A stretch of 64,000 nucleotides of DNA from Hawksworthiomyces lignivorus (taxonomy: Eukaryota; Ascomycota; Sordariomycetes; Ophiostomatales; Ophiostomataceae): contig NTMA01000003.1 in the NCBI GenBank assembly GCA_002917075.1, positions 310,001 through 374,000 on the forward strand, written 5' to 3'. The position numbers and the translations under genes were made by a program. Below, piece by piece: positions 1 through 10,898 of this stretch (the first letter of the stretch is position 1; every line of letters begins with the position of its first letter). The notes under the pieces are model-generated. The model was not told where the DNA came from and made no database searches. It worked only from the letters and a program-made list of their open reading frames with translations.

Positions 1-268
1 GCGCCCCAAGAAGATTCCCTTCCACTAAGCGATACGCCCTTGTTTCCCTCTGAACAAGTAACTATTCTATGCTTGTGCCAGAAAGAGGTAAAGACGAGCC
101 CACCTGCCGGGTTGATTGTACGTCGTAATGACATTCGTTCCCGTCCGCCAGCACAAAAGGACTTCGCCCTGCCGTAAGATACTAGAAGGGCAAACCGGAA
201 CACTAATTCGTCAACGTCTCCTCATGCCCTTTCTGCTGGTGCGTTTTGAAGGTAATTATAAGAAGAAA
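1..268. other. Left-edge intergenic DNA
   Basis: This is the 3' flank of the HET-NACHT-WD40 gene. I see no convincing coding sequence, RNA gene or repeat in it. Confidence 0.5.
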
Positions 269-3200
269 CTATGGGGTATGTAAACGAGTTAGTTCGTCGG
301 CAGAAAACCTAAGGACCACATCAAGGCCTGCCGCACAGCATATGGCGACTGTCGAGTGTGCCACTGCAAAGCGGTTTGATCGGTATTTTGGCGGCAGCCA
401 CAACACTTCTTCATTGTTCCACATTATCCATGCGCCTTGACGCTGCAAGCTACACCCTCGATAGCGAAGCTTGGAGGAGAGGTTGGGACCTAGGCCTTGT
501 TTGAGATCGGTAGCGCCATTAGCGTGATATAATCCATCTTGATTGAAACACAGGTCATAGATAAGCTCATCTGTCTCTAGCGTCTGTGTACAGGTACCGG
601 TGGTATAGTCCCAAATCTTGATTGTCTTGTCTGCAGACGAGGAAAGAAGCGACTGGCCATCTAGTGAGAATATACTTGAGAAAACCCTATCATAGTGGCC
701 CTCTAATGTTCGCATACAGGTGCCAGTGTTAGGATTCCATATCTTGACAGTGTTATCATAAGATGCTGAGGCAAGCCATCGGCCATCAGGCGAGAACGCA
801 GCCGAGGAAATCTTCCCGGTATGGCCCCTCAATGTTTGCGTACAAGTGCCGGTAGTAATATCCCATACGTTGATACTGGTAATAAATTTTTCAGCAAGCG
901 ACTTATTATCAGGTGAGAATAAGATCAAATCTGCGCAGTGATGGTTTTTTCGTATGTTTATATAGGTTCCAGTAACAAGATCCCAAATCATAATTGACGT
1001 ATCGGCGGAGATAAAACCAAAATACTGGCTATTCGGCGAAAACACAATACTGTAAAAGCTCTGGATACGGCGTTTGAATGCGTGTGTACAAATACCGGTA
1101 GGAAGATCCCATACTTTAATCGTCCTATCTCCAGATGCTGAAGCAAGCAATTGGCTATTTGGTGAGAATATAATCCAGTCGATATGATCACTATGGCCTT
1201 CAAGTGTCTGCATACAGATGTCGGTGGTTGAATCCAAAATCTGTATTACGTTGTTAAATGTAGAAGCAAGATACTGGCCATTTGGCGAGAACACGGTCGA
1301 GTTGTAATATTTAGTACTGTCTTTGGATGTTTCCGTAGAACTGTTGACGGTAAAATCCCAAATATTAATCGTACCATCTACAAGTCCTGAAGCAAGTTGC
1401 CGGCCATCTGGCGATAATGCAATTGAGTCAAAGCCGCTTTGGCACTCAAGTCTGTGAATACTAGTGTGCGTGATGGCGTCCAAAATATTAAAAGTACGAA
1501 ATTCGTGTGCCAAAAGAAGAAGCCGGCCATTTGGTAAGAATGTGATGTTGGCAAAACCGTAGCCATCTCCTTGGAATGTCTCAGAGCTGCCAGTAGAAAG
1601 CCCATAGATTTTAATTGTACAGCCGGTATTTATTGCAGCAAGGAACTGGCTATCTGGCGAGAACGAAATTGACCACCAACGACGGGTATCATGATAAATC
1701 TTTACAGAGGTACTGCTAAAAGGAATATCCCAGACTTTGATCGTGTTGCGAAATCTAACGGCAAACCATCTACTATCCGGCGAGAATACCATCGACTTCG
1801 GATCACCAAAATAATTAACAGATTCTTGCATTTGTACCTTGAAGCATGCAGTATGATTATAAATCGTAATTTTGTTGAGTCTAGATGCCAAAGCAAGATA
1901 CTGGCCATTTGGTGAGAATTCCAAAACGTCTCCGCTCTCGAATGTTTGTGTATAAGTGCCGGTAGTAAGGTCCATAATCTTGAGCACACCATAGCCATCT
2001 CGCAAGGCGAGATGGCTGTTATCTGGTGAAAATGCTACCACGGATTGGTTCTGAAGTGTCCGTATGCAGGTTCCAGTTGTAAGATCCCAGATCTTGGTTG
2101 TCTTGTGGCAACACAATGAGGCAAGAATCTGACTATCTGGCGAGAACTTGAGCCTCTTGAGGGTCGAGTGATGGCCCTCAAGTACTTTAAGCCGCAGGTC
2201 CCATCCCACCTCTGTATTTGGTAGACCTGCTATCCAGGTCGGGGCCATGGCCTTAAACTGTTGCCGTATCGCGCTGCTCTGTGGGGAGAAGACGATCGAA
2301 GAGGAATAAAGCTGCAGAGGATGCGTGATAATAACTTGAATACAGTTTCGAAGAAATGGGTCCGCATCATAGACAAATGCTTCGATGCTCGTTTTGGGCT
2401 AATGGCTTGGTTAATATTGGTCAGCATAACAGGGTTCGAATAAACGTACTTTGGCAAGCTTTTGCAATGTTTTGATAATGCCGATGCTTATGTGAATCTT
2501 CTTGATAAGGCACAACGCCTCGAGCCAGTGGAGAAAATGGACCTGTAGGAAACTGTGGACTTGGTCGCCGTCTTGCAAAGATGCATTGCTGCGTTCCAGG
2601 TGGTGCACCCAATACACGCAAGCATACTGGGTCGCTGGTGGCAAATATGCGTCGATGGTCCGCTGGTCGACTTGCGACAAAAGCGCACCCGGCCTTCGAA
2701 GATTGCAGATGTCTTGTTTTAGGACCGTAGTCAGCAGCTGGATGCACCGAGCAGCAAGCCTTTCATGTGTTGCTCGTTCATCGATCCAAAAATCGGCAGC
2801 TTTCCTCGTCGCGCCTACCAGGAAGTCACGAAACGACAAATGAAAAATCCGGAGAGGAGCGTCGTGATCAGACGGCACAGAGAGAACCGAATGAAGGCTC
2901 CGTAGCTGGCCTTCTATGTCAGGTGCGGGAATCTGCAAAAGCCGAGAAAGAGCGAGCAAGGAGAGTGGTTCAGCAAGAAGGACAATGGCACCGACAATAT
3001 TTTGAAATCTTTCGATGAGACATGCTTTTGCTGAGTCTGTCTTTCCCGCTACCAGCTGGTTGAGAATAGGAGAATAGGTACGATCAAGCGGATCTGTTTC
3101 AAAGTCGGGGGAATGAGTCTGGTAATCAAGGACTTTTTGCAGCTGACCAGCCGGATCAGACCATTCTTTGTCTTCCAAGAAGCGACAAATTGTCACGGCA

Positions 3201-4798
3201 AAGATGAAGAGCGGCGTGGCCATGCGGACCAGGGTGTCAATGTGCGACGCACCAGGCCAATCCAGCGGAAGCGATACGGCACTGGTATCCGCGTTGTAGT
3301 CGTTCTGAATCCGAGCAAGCTCGTCTACGAGAAAGACGCGGATATCTTTCTCGATAATCGGCGGTGCTATCTCGTGGAGGATGAGATCCTGGTATTCGCC
3401 GTGGATCTTGCGAAAGCCACGTCGAATCGGCAGCTCAGGGCGGCTTGTTAAGAATATCCGTAGATGTACAGAAGAGAGGGACTTTGCTTGAGAAAAGAGA
3501 TGAATGATTGCTGTTATGTCACGATCCTGGTCGCACTCGTCAAGTGCGTCGACAACGATCACGATGGTCTGCGATCCTCGTATGTCAGCCAAGGGATACA
3601 TGATTAGTTGACGGAACTGCTCATCCAAGATCTTGTCGGGAAGGTCAGGGTCGGCTTCGAGAGATTGGCGGATTTTCCGCTCGACACGCGGCAGTTTGGC
3701 AGCTAGTTGGGAAGCTAGAGTGGTGAAGAAGCATTTGGCATTCCCCCGGCTGGCCTCACCCCTCTTGAAGAAAAAGCTGGCACCGAGGATGCCGCGGTCG
3801 TGAAAGCGTTTGGCGATGGTACGGGACACAGTGGACTTGCCTGTGCCGGCCATGCCCTGCAGCCAAAAGACAACCTTACCATCTGGCTGATCAGCCCAGT
3901 CTTCGATCTCACGGAGGAGTTCCACGCGCGTCTCTGGATGGCAGTGCGGGCTCGGCTCCCCGGTATACGAATCATATAGTGCACCCTTGACGGGCTGGAT
4001 GGGCAGAGGCGGAGCAGCCTTCTCCGCTTCCTCTGTGAGCCGTCGGAATGCTTTTTGTCTGCCTTCGCCGTAGATCAGCGGCATCTGCACGTCCAAGATG
4101 CCAAGCAGGGCGTACGCCTTGTCCTCTTCTTTCGTGGTCTCGCGCGTCTCCATCCATGCAAGCCGCTCGGAAGCACGAAAGTCGGACAGGGGGTTGTTTC
4201 GGAGGGCCTCGACAGGAATGCCTGTAGTGTCCCGGATCCGCTGCTCAAGAGACTTCTTGTCCCCGAGACGTGTCCCTTCTCTGGTGAAAAATTCTACCAT
4301 CGCCGGTGCCAGAAGCTCCTGCAAGGTCCATCCGCGAGTGAACCATCGGCTGTTCCGATAAGCATCTTCCCACGGCAACTCGGCCGGTTGGATAAGAGAG
4401 AGTATCGCCATCCTCTGTTTCTTCGCAGGTGGTTCGACAGCCTCAGTAGCAGGGAGCCAGGAGACGTCGGCTAGATAGACGTAGCATCGAGCAGCATCGC
4501 GATACCAGCGGAACATGCTGTTAATAGCCTCGCTCAGCTCCGTGCTGTTCGACTTGTCGATGCAGCAGGTGTCGACCCAAAAGTAGGCGAGCCCATCACG
4601 TCGAGCCTGCTCGCTGCAGAAGAGAATCTTTTTGTAGCCGCTCTTAGTCTCGCCGGTGTTTCCCATCATATCTTGAAAGCTGACCTCGTGCTCGGCAGCC
4701 CCCCAGGTGTGCGACAGGATGGCATACCGAGGAGGGTTCCGCGGGAAATCCTCCGTCAAGCGGATGGTTCCATCGTCTAGGCGCTGCAGCAGACGCAT
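269..4798 (-). CDS. HET-NACHT-WD40 protein (fungal NLR / heterokaryon incompatibility type)
   Basis: Two exons: 4798-2450 and 2398-269, joined across a 51 bp intron (donor GTACGT, branch GCTGAC, acceptor TTAG); 1492 aa. The start is the ATG at 4798; the longer frame opens with TTG. Residues about 20-200 are a HET domain (YAILSHTWG, then FWVDTCCID). A NACHT NTPase follows, with Walker A GMAGTGKST at 315-323 and Walker B VVDALDE around Asp417. From about residue 857 there are 13 WD40 units (FSPD..ASAS..KIWD pattern) and a C-terminal cap containing LWLPPKYR. Family knowledge: such proteins act in non-self recognition, with WD repeats sensing and HET triggering cell death. The WD units differ from one another, unlike HNWD genes with near-identical repeats. 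The WD exon looks more AT-rich than the HET/NACHT exon. The gene appears intact; its ligand is unknown. Confidence 0.93.
2399..2449 (-). other. 51 bp intron joining NACHT and WD40 parts
   Basis: On the minus strand it begins GTACGT and ends CCATTAG, with GCTGAC as branch site. Without splicing the HET/NACHT frame stops at a TAA inside the intron. Splicing restores a phase-0 join, KLAK then PKTSIEAF, into the WD40 frame. Confidence 0.9.
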
Positions 4799-5810
4799 CT
4801 TGGGCAAGGCATCTGACGTGGGTGAGAGGGCAGCGGTCTGGATTTCGACGCTATACGTCGTGTACTCTGTTCAGGAGGCGGCGGTGACTTTGCGTCGTAA
4901 TCGGGGCGGCAAATCGATAGGGAAATGAGAGTGCAAGCGACAAGGGCATACGCCTGCAAGATGGTCGCCAGTCTCACAGCCGGACTCCGGCGCCGTAGCT
5001 TGCTAATTGACTGGTGGCTCTCTATAGACGGATGTGTTGGAGCACGGCAAGCTGAAGTATCTAGTGTAAGGCAAGACAGATCTAACGAGCAGGAACAGCA
5101 AAGACTCGGCAATTGGATCAATATATGCAAGGCAGTCAAAGAAAGCCCACACCGCATTTTCCCTCCCAACAAAAATCGGGCAGACAGGGCAGACAGACAC
5201 GCAGTAATGCGGCTCGCAAGGCTGAGGCAACCCTCCCCCCACGCCGACAAGAAGAGCATCTTTTAGCTACATAAGATAGGTTTCCATATGCCCTGTTAGT
5301 AAATAAGCATGCAGCAAGGCAAGCTGCTTCCCATTATCAGAGGGGGATTTCAGCTTTATGCATATGTACAAAAGCATCGCAATTCCAACTCCAGTTCCTG
5401 CTCCAGCTCCAGCCCCAGTCACTTGTTGCAGTTAGGAACATATTCCCAAATGAATACTTGAAGGTTCCCCTGAGAAGACCATTGCTGTCGGACCGACGAA
5501 ACTATCAATTCAATTGTGTCACATCCAACCATGAAGTGGTCCATTTAGGTCATAGCCATAGTAGAGAATTGGCAGATGGTTTGGTCGTATGTAGGTTGGC
5601 CGTAGTTTAGCGTCTCGCTGTATAGGATTAGCGCTTGCTGTTAGCTGGTTACAACGGATAGCTCCCGAGAGTTCGCTCTGGCAATAACTAACTATGCTTC
5701 CTGACTATTAGGAGTATGTACGGACAGAGTGCTGCGTAGTGACGACAGCGTTTCTCCAGCGCCGCACCAGCGAGACCTGGGACAGCTCTCCAATTTTCTC
5801 ACACATGCAG

Positions 5811-5843
5811 CTTCTGTAGCGCTTCTGTAGCGCTTCTGTAGCG
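5811..5843. repeat. 11-bp tandem repeat, 3 copies
   Basis: Three exact copies of CTTCTGTAGCG. A related degenerate 11-bp array lies near 56867. Confidence 0.85.
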
Positions 5844-6030
5844 TTGCATGGGACGGCTGGGGAACGGTGGTGCCGCGTGAGCCCCGCTGGGATGCCGGTG
5901 GGCTGGTGCAGAGGTGCCAGTTCGCGCCGGGCTGGCAGGGCTCCACGCTGGAAGTATCGTTGCAGTGCGTACAGGCCTAAGAAGTACTGCGTTAGGGCGG
6001 GTGGTCGAGCCTCTTGTTGCATACTTTGGG

Positions 6031-6080
6031 TCCTGTAAGCTCCTGTTAGTTCCTGTTAGTTCCTGTAAGTTCCTGTGAGT
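6031..6080. repeat. 10-bp tandem repeat, 5 copies
   Basis: Five head-to-tail units of the form TCCTGTTAGT, with one or two substitutions in the outer copies. Confidence 0.85.
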
Positions 6081-6141
6081 GCTACATGTAGGCATGCTTT
6101 ACGAGCATCTTAGTGCGTCTGGCTTGTGGATGACCAGTAGA

Positions 6142-6182
6142 TGACCCGTGGGCGACCTGTGGGCAACCCGCGAGCGACCCGC
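6142..6182. repeat. 11-bp degenerate tandem repeat, about 4 copies
   Basis: Units resemble GACCCGTGGGC with substitutions. It is the third distinct short array within 400 bp. Confidence 0.6.
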
Positions 6183-6638
6183 AGTGGTGATTTGCTCCTT
6201 GGAAGGCCAGCCAACAACAGCCGTTTCTGCATGAAGCGAGCAAGCATTGGCGAGAGGCACCCCTTGTTTCTTTTCCCCTGGCCTTCCCTGCTCGCTCGTT
6301 TCGTCCCTTTCTCTCTCTCTCTGTGCTCTGTGCTCTTGCTCACCGTCTTCCTTGCTTTTCTTTTTTTTTCTTTCTCCTTTCTTTGTTCTTCCCGTCTCTC
6401 TCTTTATTGGGAGGTGTGATCCGTGCGGCTTTTCGTGAACCTGTTGTCTCTTTTTTTTCTTCGTTCCTTCGGCTTTTGCTTCTCCATTGATTGACTTTTA
6501 GTTTTGCTGCCGCCCTTCGTTCCACCCCCGCCCCTTCCCCCCCCCTTTCGGGCGTGCGCGTCGAACGACTTCGGCACCTCCTTTGTTCTCCCCTGTGCTG
6601 CTCTTCCTGCTACCCGGCCGACCACTCTCCTGTGGCCA

Positions 6639-6665
6639 ATGCGTGCTGCGGACCACGATGGCTGA
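6639..6665 (+). promoter_or_regulatory. Eight-codon upstream ORF overlapping the Kelch start codon
   Basis: The ATG at 6639 opens an ORF of eight codons that stops at a TGA (6663-6665) made from the bases just after the Kelch ATG at 6658. Ribosomes using it would pass the main start, so it could lower translation by leaky scanning. This assumes transcription starts upstream of 6639. Confidence 0.4.
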
Positions 6666-9114
6666 ACCCGGCCGCCAGACGCCTCGCTCGCCGCAGCGGG
6701 CCAAGGTGGTTCGGGCCCAGAAGATCCAGATCCTGGCCTCGCCCGTGGAGGAGGAGTACGCGGGCCAGTCGTCCGCGGTCACGACGCCCAGCGCCCCGCC
6801 GTCGAACACGGGTGGCGCCGGCAGCAGCGGCGAAGATAGGCGGCGGCGCGGCGACGAGCAGCGACACCGGTCGACGAGCACGGCGAGCACGACGAGCAGC
6901 GCCAACACGAGCAGCGCAGCCACACCACCGACCACGGCGGCAGCAGCGGCGGCGGCGGCGGCGGCGGCTGTCACCTCTGCGACCCTGGGCAGCCCCCTCC
7001 CGCCCATTGTGCGCAGCCACACGCCGGGCCACCTGTCGTCCCGGAGCCAGCACGACCGGCGGCGGAAGCCGTCGGAGCTGTCGATCCGCCAGCGCTCGCA
7101 CTCGTCTGTGGCGCTGTCGGCGACCTCTTCTGGCGGAGGCGGGGGAGGAGCGCCGCCGCCGCCGCTGTCGGGCGGCAGCGCCGCCTCGTCTGCGCGGCTG
7201 ACGGCGTCGCCGTCCACTCCCCACCTGTCGCTAGCGTCGTCGCCGAATAATTCGGCGCCGCCGCCTCCTCCTCCGCTGTCCACTGCCGCCTCGCCCTACT
7301 CGACGCCGTCGACGGCGCGGTCGCCCCACCGCAGCACCAACAGCGAGCACCAACACCACCATCACCACCAATACCAGCCCAGCCGCAGCGAGTCGCCCGC
7401 GCCGGGCCAGCCACCAGCGGCTGCCGCAGCAGGCGACCAGCCGCAGCAGCAGAGGCGGCCGTCGGCGATGCGGTCGACGTCGGCCATTGCCAGCAAGCCC
7501 AGCGCGTACGGCAGCCTCGCAGGCGGACAGTCGCGCGGAGCAGCAGGCGGCGGTGGCGGCGGAAGCACAACAGGCGGCGGCGGCGGCGGCGGCGGCGGTG
7601 GCAGCGCAACAGGCGGCTCGTCGTCGTCGTCGTCGCGCGGCGCCGCGCGCAACACGAGCGGAGCACGGGGAGGTGGAGGCACGGGCGCAGGAAGCGCAGG
7701 AAGCGCAGGAGGCGCAGGTGCAGGCGCAGGCGGCGGAGGCGGAAGGGGCAGCGGCGGCGGCGGCGACGGCGGCGGGCGGGGGGGCAGCGGGTCGGCGGCG
7801 TCGACGGCGTCCAACGGCTACACGGCGTTTCCCGCGCTAGCAGACCCGCGCACGGCGCCCGACGTGCTGCCAGCGCCGTCGTCGGGCATGTACTGGTCGC
7901 GGGCGCCGGTGTCGGGGGTGGCGCACACGGCGCTGCGGGCGCACACGGCGACGCTGATCGGGTCCAACGTGTACGTGTTTGGCGGCTGCGACGCGCGCAC
8001 GTGCTTCAACGACCTGTACGTGCTCGACGCCGACGCCTTCCACTGGACGCGGCCCGCCGTCGCCGGCGACGCGCCCAAGCCGCTGCGCGCCATGACCTGC
8101 ACGGCCGTGGGCAAGAAGCTGGTCGTGTTCGGCGGCGGCGACGGGCCCGACTACTACAACGACGTCTACGTGCTCGACACGACCAACTTCCGCTGGTCGC
8201 GCCCGCGCATCGCCGCCGACCGCCCCGCGCCCTCGCGCCGCCGCGCCCACACCGCCTGCCTCTACAAGAACGGCATCTACGTCTTCGGCGGCGGCGACGG
8301 CGTCCGCGCCCTCAACGACGTCTGGCGCCTCGACGTCAGCGACTCCAACAAGATGAGCTGGAAGCTCATCAGCGCCCCGCCGCCCGCGAGCGGCATCACT
8401 TCTTCCGAAAGCGGTGGCAAGAACGGCACCACCTCCCTGTCGTCCTCCACCACCGCCTCCGCCAAGGACGGGCCCGTGCCCGGCGCCTCCGCCACCGCCT
8501 ACCTCGTCCAGGCCCGCCCCAAGGCCCGCGGCTACCACACCGCCAACATGGTCGGCAGCAAGCTCATCATCTTTGGCGGCTCAGACGGCGGCGAGTGCTT
8601 CAACGACGTCTGGGTCTACGACGTCGACACCCACCTCTGGCGCGCCGTCGCCCTGCCCACCGCCCCCGCGCCCTCGGCCGGGCCGCCGCCCCCCGCCGCT
8701 GGTGCCGGTGCCGGTGCCGGTGCGTCGTCGACTGCGGCGACGTCCACCTCCGCCGCTACTACCGCCGCTACTACCGCCGCTACTTCTACAGCGTCGTCGT
8801 CATCGTCGTACCGCCGCCTGTCCCACACTGCCACCATCGTCGGCTCCTACCTGTTCGTCATCGGCGGCCACGACGGCAACGAGTACTCCAACGACGTCCT
8901 GCTGCTCAACCTCGTCACCATGGCCTGGGACCGCCGCAGAGTCTACGGCTGCCCCCCCAGCGGCCGCGGCTACCACAGCACCGTGCTCTACGACAGCCGG
9001 CTGCTGGTCATCGGCGGCTTCGACGGCGGCGAGGTCTTTGGCGACGTCTGGACCCTCGAGCTCGCCGTCCACGCCTACTACTCGCAGATCAGCCACTTTA
9101 GCATCGAGGTATGA
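6658..9114 (+). CDS. Kelch-repeat beta-propeller protein
   Basis: Single exon, 818 aa, starting at the ATG at 6658 (context CCACGATGG); the frame is open further upstream but only from a TTG. Residues 1-400 are low-complexity Ser/Ala/Pro/Gly with poly-Gly, poly-Ala and poly-His runs, probably disordered. From about residue 410 there are six kelch units with repeated VFGG or IGG, paired with ND(V/L)(Y/W) and a following W. Two low-complexity loops interrupt the propeller, near 8395-8500 and 8660-8810. Kelch propellers bind proteins, and fungal examples include cell-end and Ras-pathway factors, but nothing here fixes the partner. No signal peptide or membrane helix is visible. Long open frames on the opposite strand are by-products of GC-rich codons. 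Confidence 0.85.
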   Translation: MAEPGRQTPRSPQRAKVVRAQKIQILASPVEEEYAGQSSAVTTPSAPPSNTGGAGSSGEDRRRRGDEQRHRSTSTASTTSSANTSSAATPPTTAAAAAAAAAAAVTSATLGSPLPPIVRSHTPGHLSSRSQHDRRRKPSELSIRQRSHSSVALSATSSGGGGGGAPPPPLSGGSAASSARLTASPSTPHLSLASSPNNSAPPPPPPLSTAASPYSTPSTARSPHRSTNSEHQHHHHHQYQPSRSESPAPGQPPAAAAAGDQPQQQRRPSAMRSTSAIASKPSAYGSLAGGQSRGAAGGGGGGSTTGGGGGGGGGGSATGGSSSSSSRGAARNTSGARGGGGTGAGSAGSAGGAGAGAGGGGGRGSGGGGDGGGRGGSGSAASTASNGYTAFPALADPRTAPDVLPAPSSGMYWSRAPVSGVAHTALRAHTATLIGSNVYVFGGCDARTCFNDLYVLDADAFHWTRPAVAGDAPKPLRAMTCTAVGKKLVVFGGGDGPDYYNDVYVLDTTNFRWSRPRIAADRPAPSRRRAHTACLYKNGIYVFGGGDGVRALNDVWRLDVSDSNKMSWKLISAPPPASGITSSESGGKNGTTSLSSSTTASAKDGPVPGASATAYLVQARPKARGYHTANMVGSKLIIFGGSDGGECFNDVWVYDVDTHLWRAVALPTAPAPSAGPPPPAAGAGAGAGASSTAATSTSAATTAATTAATSTASSSSSYRRLSHTATIVGSYLFVIGGHDGNEYSNDVLLLNLVTMAWDRRRVYGCPPSGRGYHSTVLYDSRLLVIGGFDGGEVFGDVWTLELAVHAYYSQISHFSIEV

Positions 9115-10053
9115 GAGGAGAGCAACACGTGAATGAGCACGTGAAGAAGGAGGAAGAGGAGATGGGGGGTGCTCAACAAAGGAGCACGCGAAGAGAGACG
9201 AAGAGAGAGAGCACGCGACCCACAAGGCGCGGCGAGGGCAACCAGCAAGCAGATGGCCCGCAAAGCATACTACTATACTACACATGGGGGAGAGGGGATT
9301 CTCCGGTAAACAAAAAAAAACAGGAGGTGGGGAGGGGGAAGGGCTGATGCCGGCTCATATATTGGATTGGGATTTTTATTTTTTTGCAAAAGAAAAGTAT
9401 CTTATGTTCTACACAGGGATGGGCTCATTTTCTCTCTCTCTCTGGAACTTTGTGAACGGGTTATGATCATACATTTTAAACTTCTGGCTTGCCGTTTTCT
9501 GCAGCGGATAGAAATTAGGCACTTTTTTCTTTTCTTTTCTCTTTATCTTTTCGAACGATTGTTATATTTCAGGTTCCACGTTTAGATATGTCTATATTCT
9601 TTTTCGGACTGCTGATCTGGACCGACCTCATTCTACACCCCTAACTGTATACCGGGCCCGTCCACTTGTAGAGTCAGTCCTAGTATGATGAATGCAATTT
9701 TTCATGCCCATTCTTTTTAAAGTGACAAACAAAATACAGCCCACTCATCGCCCCATCGTCGTCTCATCTGTTGTACAGATCTAGATTTGGAAAACATGAA
9801 ATTCCACAAACTCGATAGCGGTTTCAGCAAATAAGTAGTAGTCAGAACGCCTTTTTCCCATTTACAAAATGTCCGCAAAAACAAACGCCATGCCCATGAC
9901 TGAAGATAGGGAAAAGTGACAATGACAGATGAGACATATGAGATAGGTGAGACAGATGACGCAAAGGAAAAGAAAAAGAAAACGATATTATGGTTCCTGC
10001 TTTCAAGACTGTAAAATCAAGCGTTAATAGACAGACGACCAGACCAGGATGAA
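9115..10053. other. Intergenic region between convergent genes
   Basis: This is the tail-to-tail spacer between the Kelch and Rcf2 genes and presumably contains both 3' UTRs. Apart from A- and T-rich tracts I see no gene or repeat. Confidence 0.6.
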
Positions 10054-10898
10054 TTAGTGGGCGGCAGCGGCGGTGTCACCCACTTTGTTGTCTGGCTTGC
10101 TGTTGGCAGCGGCAGCTTGCTGCTTCTCCTGCTTCTGTCTAGCCAGCCGGCGCTCCTCTGAGGCAACCATGTCTGCGACTCTTGTTAGCGAGTGGACTAA
10201 AGCGAGGGGGACGAGGCAGAGACAAAAAGGAGGGGGGAAGGGAGAAAAAAAAAAAACTCACCCATCCAGAGGTCCTGGCCCTCGTACTCCTCGTGGTGGA
10301 TGCGTTTGTCGATGAGGTGCTTGTGCTCCGGGTCGTTGGGGTCGACGACCTTGATCGTCTCCCAGCGGCCCTTGCCGGACTTGGCGTCAGAGACCTCGAG
10401 GGTGGCGGTAGCGAGCAGCACGGCGAGAGTCAGGCCCTGGGCATACATACGGGCCTGGACGAGCTTCTGCGGCCCTGTCAGGTACTTGTTGCGGCCGACC
10501 AGGGTCAGGGCGATGGCGACGGAGGCGGCCCAGCTGGTCAGCACGATGGTGTAGCGGTTGTCGCGGGCCCAGTCCAGCAGGCGCTGCGAGCCCTGCTCGC
10601 TGGCGCGCGCCTCCTGCAGCGCGCGCTGCGACTGGTCGCGGTAGCCGTAGGTGGGGTCGTGGGCGCGGGCGAAGCCGATGCTGTTGCGCTCGGCCACGAT
10701 GATGGCGCCAAATGTGGCCGACGACGACACCAAAAAGGCCCGGAAGGGCAGCGTCAGGCTGCGGAAGCCCGCATAGCGGCGATAGGCGCCCCAGACGCCG
10801 CCGAGGCCCAGCGCGAGGCCGGCCACGCCGCCGATGATGCCGCCGCGGATGACGGTATCGTAGTGGGCCTTCTCCTCTTCCTTGGTGATGATCTTCAT
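10054..10898 (-). CDS. rcf2: Rcf2-like HIG1-domain respiratory supercomplex factor
   Basis: Two exons, 10898-10262 and 10172-10054, with an 89 bp intron (GTGAGT donor, CTAAC branch, CGCAG acceptor); 251 aa. The N-terminus MKIITKEEEKAHYD closely fits yeast Rcf2, which supports the start at 10898. Four hydrophobic segments are visible: residues about 20-44 (Gly-rich), 60-80, 135-160 and 175-195. The region around DPTYGYRDQSQRAL to the last helix is the HIG1 domain. The tail is charged and Ala/Gln-rich (SEERRLARQKQEKQQAAAAN). Known role: inner mitochondrial membrane protein that associates with cytochrome c oxidase and modulates III-IV supercomplexes. Length and topology match the family. A cAMP-response-type palindrome lies about 680 bp upstream. 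Confidence 0.9.

Larger units (their letters stand above)
4799..6657. other. Intergenic region between divergent genes, with short tandem repeats
   Basis: This is the shared upstream region of the HET-NACHT-WD40 gene (minus) and the Kelch gene (plus). It carries three short minisatellites between 5811 and 6182 and a CT-rich stretch from about 6280 to 6560 that probably lies in the Kelch promoter or leader. The short ORFs here show no family resemblance and no codon signal. Confidence 0.6.

Noticed and set aside
2230..2457. 75-aa minus-strand ORF between the HET-NACHT and WD40 frames
   Set aside because: It overlaps the 51-bp intron and the start of exon 2 in another frame.
6498..7814. Long minus-strand ORFs (261, 204, 231 and 150 aa) opposite the Kelch gene
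   Set aside because: They are mirror frames of GC-rich, low-complexity codons, with no domain or start context of their own.
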